In this document: positions 8,012 through 12,127 of the stretch, in pieces | How the letters are laid out: each line of letters starts with the position of its first letter | How positions within the stretch are numbered: position 1 is the first letter of the stretch | Assembly: GCA_002316385.1 (NCBI GenBank) | Contig: DCDL01000004.1 | Location: 1-12,127 of the forward strand | Direction of reading: 5' to 3' | Source of the DNA: Clostridium sp. UBA1056 | GTDB lineage: Bacteria; Bacillota; Clostridia; Clostridiales; Clostridiaceae | DNA: 12,127 bases | Made by a program: the position numbers and the translations under genes | The notes under the pieces: generated by a model | The model's input: the letters and a program-made list of their open reading frames with translations, nothing else | The model's database searches: none | Told to the model about the DNA's origin: nothing

Positions 8012-8125
8012 AAAATAAACATATCATATGAAGCAGTTATTTACTATTAACCTAAATACGCTAACTATGTTTAATATAGATATCTAGGGCCTGAATGAAA
8101 CTAGTCCTAAATAATAAATAATTCT

Positions 8126-8172
8126 AAAAAAGCGGTTAATAGGCACCAGATGGTCAAACTCCATCTGATGCC
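8126..8172 (-). terminator. Strong hairpin with distant T-run; possible terminator of the hydrolase gene
   Basis: Read on the minus strand, GGCATCAGATGG and CCATCTGGTGCC (8161-8172 and 8142-8153) form a 12-position stem with one T-G wobble and a 7-nt loop. The only T-run, six T at 8126-8131, starts ten bases after the stem, so this is not a canonical intrinsic terminator. It lies about 110 bp past the hydrolase stop and 140 bp before the mnmH ribosome site. It may instead be an mRNA-stability hairpin or part of a repeat. Confidence 0.4.
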
Positions 8173-8283
8173 AAAAATTCATCTATAACAATTTCAAATA
8201 ACTACAACTCTATCTATTTTATATTGTAATGACTAAGATGTCAAACCACAAGCTAGTAGAAATACTCTGTTATAAGCACAGGT

Positions 8284-9288
8284 TTAATTTTGACTTAAGG
8301 TGCTTCCTTCATATGTTGTACTAGTATAACTTACTTCATTACTAATATAATCATCACCATGAACCCAACTATTTAAACATGCTTTAACATCCTGTGTAAC
8401 CTGGTTCCTATTTATTTCATTTAACATCTCATGTCTTCCACCTTCATATAGCTTATAGTTCAAATTTTTAATATCTAGACTTTTAAAAGTATTAACTAAG
8501 GATAATACTCCTTTACCATAGTTTCCAACAGGATCTTTATCTCCACTGAAAATACTTATAGGTAGATCCTTTGGTATAGCAGAAAGATTGTCCCTTTTAT
8601 GAATAGCTTTCATACCTTTTAAAAAGTCGTAGAAGAAGGATACGGGGAATTCTCCGCCACAATAAGGATCTAAAATATATTTTTCTACTTCATCATTATC
8701 TCTAGTCAACCAATCATATTTCGTCCTTTGATTTTCCACCATCTTATTATAACTTCCAAAGCCTAAATTATCTATTAGGCTTCCACTTGCCCTTCTACCT
8801 CTAAGGCTCATTATAATCTTCGATAAAAGTATTCCTACATTCATTATAGGAGTAGGTTTTCCACCAGTTCCAGATAGAATTACACCTTTAACGGTATCTC
8901 CATATGTCTCCATATATCTTTGAGCTATAAAAGAACCCATACTGTGACCAAAAATATAAACATCTAATCCTTTATTTTCTTCTTTTATAAATTTATTTAT
9001 CTCACTTTGATCATGAACCATAGTGTGAAATCCATCATCATCACTAATATATCCTAGAGCACTTAAGCTTTCTGCCGATTTTCCATGACCTCTATGGTCA
9101 TCAGCATAAACTACAAAACCATCCTTTATTAATTCCTTTGCAAATCTATCATATCTACTACCATATTCGGCCATCCCATGAATAATTTGTATAATTGCTT
9201 TAGGTTTAGCATTCCCTTCTGGTTCCCATTTATATAAATAAATCTCTTTACCATCTCTCATTTTTAGATTTTTTTCTTTATAAGTCAT
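8284..9288 (-). CDS. Alpha/beta hydrolase, monoacylglycerol lipase/lysophospholipase type
   Basis: This is a predicted serine hydrolase acting on lipid esters such as monoacylglycerol or lysophospholipid; the substrate is inferred from family only. In the 334-residue form the nucleophile elbow is G-H-S116-M-G-S. The oxyanion region is H-G-M-A-E-Y-G-S-R-Y near 37-46, followed by D-D-H-R-G-H-G near 63-69, as in the MGL family. The acid is D252 (or D250) in S-G-D-K-D-P, and the catalytic His is H286 in G-G-R-H-E-M. There is no signal peptide or membrane segment, so it is probably cytosolic. A Ser/Thr-rich tail of about 20 residues extends beyond the fold. An ATG at 9303 is possible, but GGAG lies within its second codon region and is nine bases before the ATG at 9288, so I prefer 9288. 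It stands as a single gene with no functional link to its neighbours. Confidence 0.85.
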   Translation of the reverse strand: MTYKEKNLKMRDGKEIYLYKWEPEGNAKPKAIIQIIHGMAEYGSRYDRFAKELIKDGFVVYADDHRGHGKSAESLSALGYISDDDGFHTMVHDQSEINKFIKEENKGLDVYIFGHSMGSFIAQRYMETYGDTVKGVILSGTGGKPTPIMNVGILLSKIIMSLRGRRASGSLIDNLGFGSYNKMVENQRTKYDWLTRDNDEVEKYILDPYCGGEFPVSFFYDFLKGMKAIHKRDNLSAIPKDLPISIFSGDKDPVGNYGKGVLSLVNTFKSLDIKNLNYKLYEGGRHEMLNEINRNQVTQDVKACLNSWVHGDDYISNEVSYTSTTYEGSTLSQN

Positions 9289-9395
9289 ATTATATATCTC
9301 CATCCATAATCTTTTATATACTCATATTATCGTTATTCAAATAATTTCCTTGAAATAAATTATATATAAATTATTCTGCCATGACAAGATTATAA

Positions 9396-9437
9396 TTAAA
9401 AATCGGTATGTAAACCACTAGGACTACATACCGATTA
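9396..9437 (-). terminator. Intrinsic terminator of cyuA
   Basis: Read on the minus strand, a perfect 12-bp stem AATCGGTATGTA/TACATACCGATT (9425-9436 with 9401-9412) has a 12-nt loop. The 3' arm runs straight into TTTTT. It lies ten bases past the cyuA stop codon. On the plus strand the stem is followed by attatttt, a much weaker T-run. Confidence 0.9.
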
Positions 9438-9446
9438 TTTTAATAC

Positions 9447-10721
9447 TTATTTACACATCATTAAATTAAGAATAACTCTATCTGCATCAGCCATACCAAC
9501 TACTCCTAAGTCCGCCATGTTCTTGATTGTTCTTTCTACATCTTCATGAACTATTCCATCATGAGCTGAAACCTCTACGCCATCCACTGCAAGAGCTGCA
9601 CATAATACTGCTGTTCCTACCGCAGTAGAAATTTTAAGAGCGCATCCTGGTTTTGCTCCATCACATACTATACCAGATACGTCTGCCACCATATTTTTTA
9701 TAGCTTTATTTATGGCGCATAAATCTCCTCCTAGCATATAAACTATAGCACAGCTAGATCCTATTGAAGCTGCAACTCCACATCCACATAGAGCTGAAAG
9801 CCTTCCTATAAAGCTTTTTACATGAATAGTTATAAGATCGCTAAGGGCCACTGCTCTAACTAAGATATCGTCACTAAGTTCCAGCTTTTCTGCCACTGCT
9901 ATTACAGGTAAAGTAGCTGTTAATCCTTGATTTCCACTACCTGCTGTACTCATTACTGGTAATGTACATCCATCCATTCTAGCATCGACCCCTGCTGCAG
10001 TTACTCCCATAGCGTAAGTTTGAATGGAATCTGCAAACATCTTACTATTCTTTCCATCTAATAAGGTTCTTCCTGCTCTAAGACCATATTCATCTTTTCT
10101 TCCAGCCTCTGAAACCTTACGGTTCATCTCTATACCTTCCATTAAGAACTCTATATCCTCATAAGGCACAGTTTTTATAAATTCATATATATCCTTAACT
10201 GACAGCTGTTCATCATCTTTACTCTCTTCTGTAGCTATAGATTTAACTTCATCCATTTCAAATAAAATTTCTTCATTTCTTGTTATTAAAACTATATTGT
10301 TATGTTTATTTTTAATTATTACAGAAGAACTATCTTCTCCCTTATGTCCAATAACCTCTACATAAAGCTTTTCAGGCGCCTTAGTCAGATCTATGGTAAC
10401 TTTCCCATCTGCTATGTATTCTTTTGACTTTTCAATGTCTGATTTAGTAACATCTTTTAAAACTTCTAATCCAGCCTCAGCATTACCGCCTATAGCCCCT
10501 AGCGCTGCCGCAATATTTAATCCAACCATGCCTGTTCCTGGTATTCCTACTCCCATACCATTTTTAAGAATGTTACAGCTTACAAGAACTGTAATTCTAT
10601 CTGGAACGCCCCCTAAGGCTTGGCTACATTTTGCTGTTGCAAGAGCTAAGGCTATAGGCTCTGTACATCCTAATGCCGGTATAACTTCTCTTTTAAGAAT
10701 ATTTATGCACGTATTCTTCAT
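9447..10721 (-). CDS. cyuA: L-cysteine desulfidase, UPF0597/CyuA family
   Basis: This 424-residue protein belongs to the CyuA/YhaM (UPF0597) family, iron-sulfur enzymes that split L-cysteine to pyruvate, ammonia and sulfide and share a fold with L-serine dehydratase alpha. Visible signatures are P-A-L-G-C19-T-E-P with the catalytic-region cysteine, G-S-G-N-Q-G near 261-266, and the cysteine blocks L-C312-G-C314-G and C353-D-G-A-K-P-G-C360, the expected [4Fe-4S] ligand regions. Gly/Ala-rich helices reflect the family fold rather than membrane segments; it should be cytosolic and oxygen-sensitive, consistent with an anaerobe. An ATG at 10730 touches the AAGAAGGG ribosome site, so the ATG at 10721 (nine-base spacing) is chosen. 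It is monocistronic, with its own terminator and a dyad-rich upstream region suggesting regulation. No transporter or regulator gene is adjacent. A related serine/threonine activity cannot be excluded. Confidence 0.9.
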   Translation of the reverse strand: MKNTCINILKREVIPALGCTEPIALALATAKCSQALGGVPDRITVLVSCNILKNGMGVGIPGTGMVGLNIAAALGAIGGNAEAGLEVLKDVTKSDIEKSKEYIADGKVTIDLTKAPEKLYVEVIGHKGEDSSSVIIKNKHNNIVLITRNEEILFEMDEVKSIATEESKDDEQLSVKDIYEFIKTVPYEDIEFLMEGIEMNRKVSEAGRKDEYGLRAGRTLLDGKNSKMFADSIQTYAMGVTAAGVDARMDGCTLPVMSTAGSGNQGLTATLPVIAVAEKLELSDDILVRAVALSDLITIHVKSFIGRLSALCGCGVAASIGSSCAIVYMLGGDLCAINKAIKNMVADVSGIVCDGAKPGCALKISTAVGTAVLCAALAVDGVEVSAHDGIVHEDVERTIKNMADLGVVGMADADRVILNLMMCK

Positions 10722-10730
10722 TATTAACAT

Positions 10731-10738
10731 CCCTTCTT
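10731..10738 (-). promoter_or_regulatory. Ribosome binding site deciding the cyuA start
   Basis: AAGAAGGG on the minus strand directly abuts the ATG at 10728-10730 but is nine bases from the in-frame ATG at 10719-10721. The downstream ATG is preferred. Confidence 0.55.
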
Positions 10739-10744
10739 AACAGA

Positions 10745-10765
10745 GTATTTTAAAACTTAAAATAC
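10745..10765. promoter_or_regulatory. Dyad 1 in the cyuA leader, candidate operator
   Basis: The arms gtattttaa and ttaaaatac form a perfect 9-bp inverted repeat around a 3-bp centre. It lies just upstream of the cyuA ribosome site, in the transcribed leader if the candidate -10 boxes are correct. It could be a repressor operator or an RNA hairpin. The AT-rich base composition limits confidence. Confidence 0.35.
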
Positions 10766-10784
10766 CCTTTAATTTAATGAGTAT

Positions 10785-10804
10785 ATTATATTTAGTACAT
10801 TATA
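10785..10804 (-). promoter_or_regulatory. Candidate -10 boxes for cyuA
   Basis: Two perfect TATAAT hexamers occur on the minus strand, at 10799-10804 and 10785-10790. Neither has a good -35 box at 16-18 bp. That would fit an activator-dependent promoter, or one with the adjacent dyad over its -35 region, but may be chance. Confidence 0.35.
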
Positions 10805-10820
10805 GTTAGGTAATGGTTTA

Positions 10821-10837
10821 CATTTTAGTTTAAAATG
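10821..10837. promoter_or_regulatory. Dyad 2 upstream of cyuA, candidate operator
   Basis: The arms catttta and taaaatg form a perfect 7-bp inverted repeat around gtt. The core resembles dyad 1 (attttaa/ttaaaat), and the centres are 74 bp apart. It overlaps the -35 position of the 10799-10804 TATAAT. Confidence 0.35.
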
Positions 10838-10839
10838 GA

Positions 10840-10918
10840 TTTCGCAAAATAAACTAATTAAACAAATATTAAATAAGCACTTATATTTTGTATAAAATTA
10901 GTAATATACTTTGCGAAA
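10840..10918. repeat. Imperfect 79-bp palindrome upstream of cyuA
   Basis: The outer arms tttcgcaaa (10840-10848) and tttgcgaaa (10910-10918) are perfect inverted 9-mers. Inside are nested arms actaatt/aattagt, and then acaaatat paired with atattttgt around one bulge. The stretch could fold as one long interrupted hairpin. The 9-mer tttcgcaaa also occurs at 12058-12066, beside the other repeat copy. Function is unknown. Confidence 0.45.
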
Positions 10919-10973
10919 GCCCCATAATTATTATAACAAAGCAAGAGTTTTATTTCAATGATTCAAGCTACGT

Positions 10974-11021
10974 ATACGTATAAGAAAACCTTATATCTAA
11001 GTTAGATTTTCTTATACGTAT
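10974..11021 (-). terminator. 15-bp hairpin after the radical SAM gene, weak terminator candidate
   Basis: The arms atacgtataagaaaa (10974-10988) and ttttcttatacgtat (11007-11021) are a perfect inverted repeat with an 18-nt loop. The hairpin starts two bases past the radical SAM stop codon. No T-run follows the stem on the minus strand, so it is not a standard intrinsic terminator; it may protect the 3' end or bind protein. It overlaps the 12-bp palindrome tacgtatacgta (10969-10980). Confidence 0.4.
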
Positions 11022-11023
11022 TC

Positions 11024-11893
11024 TTACAGGCCTCTAAAATATTCTGGTTTAAAGCCACTATTTCCTTCTAAAAACCCTTCTATATCAGAAAGTAATCTTT
11101 CTTTTTCTTCTCCTAGCACAGCAGCTAGTGGTGCATAGTTTGATGCATGATTACTTCTAAATATACAATTTGTAAGATCTAATCCTTTAACAAGTTCATA
11201 TATTTCCTGCATTACTTCCTTAGGGTTTAAAAGCATCAAATTGCCTTTTTTAATCTCCTCATATATAGGCGCATCATCAGGAGTCATAAGAGTTAGTAAT
11301 CCTAAATAATCTGGATTTATCAAATTTATAACCTTTGCAGAATTAATGGCATGATTTTTCCAATTCTCCACTCCCCCTAATCCACTTATTAAAGTGCAAG
11401 ATAACTTAATGCCGCTATCTTTAATTTTTCTTCCAGCCTCTATAAGTTCTTTGGAGTTAGCTCCCTTGTTTACCTTAAGTAGAATTTCATCATCTCCACT
11501 TTCTATACCAAGATATACCATAGTTAACCCCTTACTTTTTAAAAGCTGTAGCTCTTTTTGAGTTTTAAGTAAAATAGATCTAGGACTAGCATACACGGTA
11601 ACTCTTTTACACTCAGGAAATAGCTCTTTTATTTTATCTAAAATTGTATTTAGTCTATCTGTAGGCATAATAAGGGCATCACCATCAGCTATAAATATTT
11701 TTTCTATATATCCATATTTTTTCCTAGCCCACATTAAATCTTCAATTACTTCATCTAGATTTCTCATTCTAAACTGTTTTGCTTTATACATATTACAAAA
11801 GCTGCACTTGTTGTGAGAACAACCAATGGTAGCTTGAACTATTAAGCTTCTTCCTTCACTAGGTGGTCTATAAACTGCACCTTCATATCTCAT
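11024..11893 (-). CDS. Radical SAM protein, COG1032-like, unknown substrate
   Basis: This 289-residue radical SAM enzyme should bind a [4Fe-4S] cluster and S-adenosylmethionine and is probably cytosolic. The cluster cysteines are C25, C30 and C33 in G-C-S-H-N-K-C-S-F-C, so the spacing is CX4CX2C rather than the textbook CX3CX2C; the codons confirm the count. A SAM-contacting segment Y-L-G-I-E-S-G-D lies near 127-134. The C-terminus carries R-S-N-H-A-S-N-Y (246-253), a block I associate with this clostridial group, and there is no B12-binding or TRAM domain, arguing against MiaB/RimO-type or cobalamin-dependent enzymes. The ATG is seven bases from AAGGAGG. Neither neighbour suggests a substrate. 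The family call is firm; the reaction is not known to me. Confidence 0.85.
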   Translation of the reverse strand: MRYEGAVYRPPSEGRSLIVQATIGCSHNKCSFCNMYKAKQFRMRNLDEVIEDLMWARKKYGYIEKIFIADGDALIMPTDRLNTILDKIKELFPECKRVTVYASPRSILLKTQKELQLLKSKGLTMVYLGIESGDDEILLKVNKGANSKELIEAGRKIKDSGIKLSCTLISGLGGVENWKNHAINSAKVINLINPDYLGLLTLMTPDDAPIYEEIKKGNLMLLNPKEVMQEIYELVKGLDLTNCIFRSNHASNYAPLAAVLGEEKERLLSDIEGFLEGNSGFKPEYFRGL

Positions 11894-12073
11894 AAATTTC
11901 CCTCCTTAAAACTCATTATCCTAAAGTAGAAATCCTTATCTCATCTAGGACAAAGGAAAGGCTACATCAAATCTTAGCTAACCTTCTATAGAAAGCTTTG
12001 TGATTTTGATACAGCCCTTTAATTTTTGCTACTACCACCAATCTAAGGAACGGATGTTTTCGCAAATTTTTAT
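11894..12073. other. Upstream region of the radical SAM gene
   Basis: This is about 180 bp between the radical SAM start and the edge repeat. It contains the AAGGAGG ribosome site (11901-11907). I see no convincing promoter, riboswitch or gene; the promoter may be weak or may lie within or beyond the repeat element. Confidence 0.4.
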
Positions 12074-12127
12074 AAGGCATCTGAAAATAAATAATAAGTC
12101 AAAGATGAGAAGTATATTTTGAGTTAG
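12074..12127 (-). repeat. Half-copy of the MITE-like element (window edge)
   Basis: Bases 12072-12127 are the reverse complement of 1647-1702, with 55 of 56 positions identical and no gaps. The outer terminus aggcatct starts at 12076 and the preceding sequence is unrelated to the full copy's flank. The window ends inside the element before its central core. It lies about 180 bp upstream of the radical SAM gene. Confidence 0.85.

Noticed and set aside
10393..10740. 115-codon plus-strand open frame
   Set aside because: It is antisense to the 5' part of cyuA; its Pro/Ala-rich composition reflects reversed Gly/Ala codons.
10731..11023. T-box or riboswitch in the cyuA leader
   Set aside because: No T-box sequence or known aptamer core was seen, only AT-rich dyads.

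Overview
The window is AT-rich and carries seven complete protein genes, all read from the minus strand. The composition, strong AGGAGG-type ribosome sites, Gram-positive type ParE/ParC and protein wording all point to a Firmicute, most likely Clostridium sensu stricto. Species cannot be fixed from the sequence. No rRNA, tRNA, CRISPR array, phage gene or transposase was seen.

Layout, from high to low coordinates (direction of transcription): a radical SAM protein of unknown substrate (11024-11893); a CyuA/UPF0597 L-cysteine desulfidase (9447-10721) with a dyad-rich leader and a clear terminator; an alpha/beta hydrolase of the monoacylglycerol lipase/lysophospholipase type (8284-9288); the tRNA 2-selenouridine synthase MnmH (6965-7999); topoisomerase IV as a tightly coupled parE-parC operon (4760-6715, 1833-4748) ending in a strong intrinsic terminator; and an M16-family zinc peptidase (195-1517). 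Apart from parE-parC, the genes look like separate transcription units with unrelated housekeeping roles: chromosome decatenation, tRNA wobble modification, cysteine breakdown, lipid ester hydrolysis and proteolysis.

The most unusual content is non-coding. A quasi-palindromic 159-bp element (1541-1699) with 8-bp perfect terminal repeats lies just upstream of the M16 gene. Inverted half-copies form both edges of the window (1-73 and 12074-12127), so this is a dispersed MITE-like repeat. The best promoter for the M16 gene lies beyond the element. The element would therefore be transcribed as a long hairpin in the M16 leader, and the half-copy past the 3' end of the gene is complementary to it. 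The cyuA upstream region holds two look-alike dyads about seven helical turns apart plus a longer imperfect palindrome. No complete new multi-gene system is evident.
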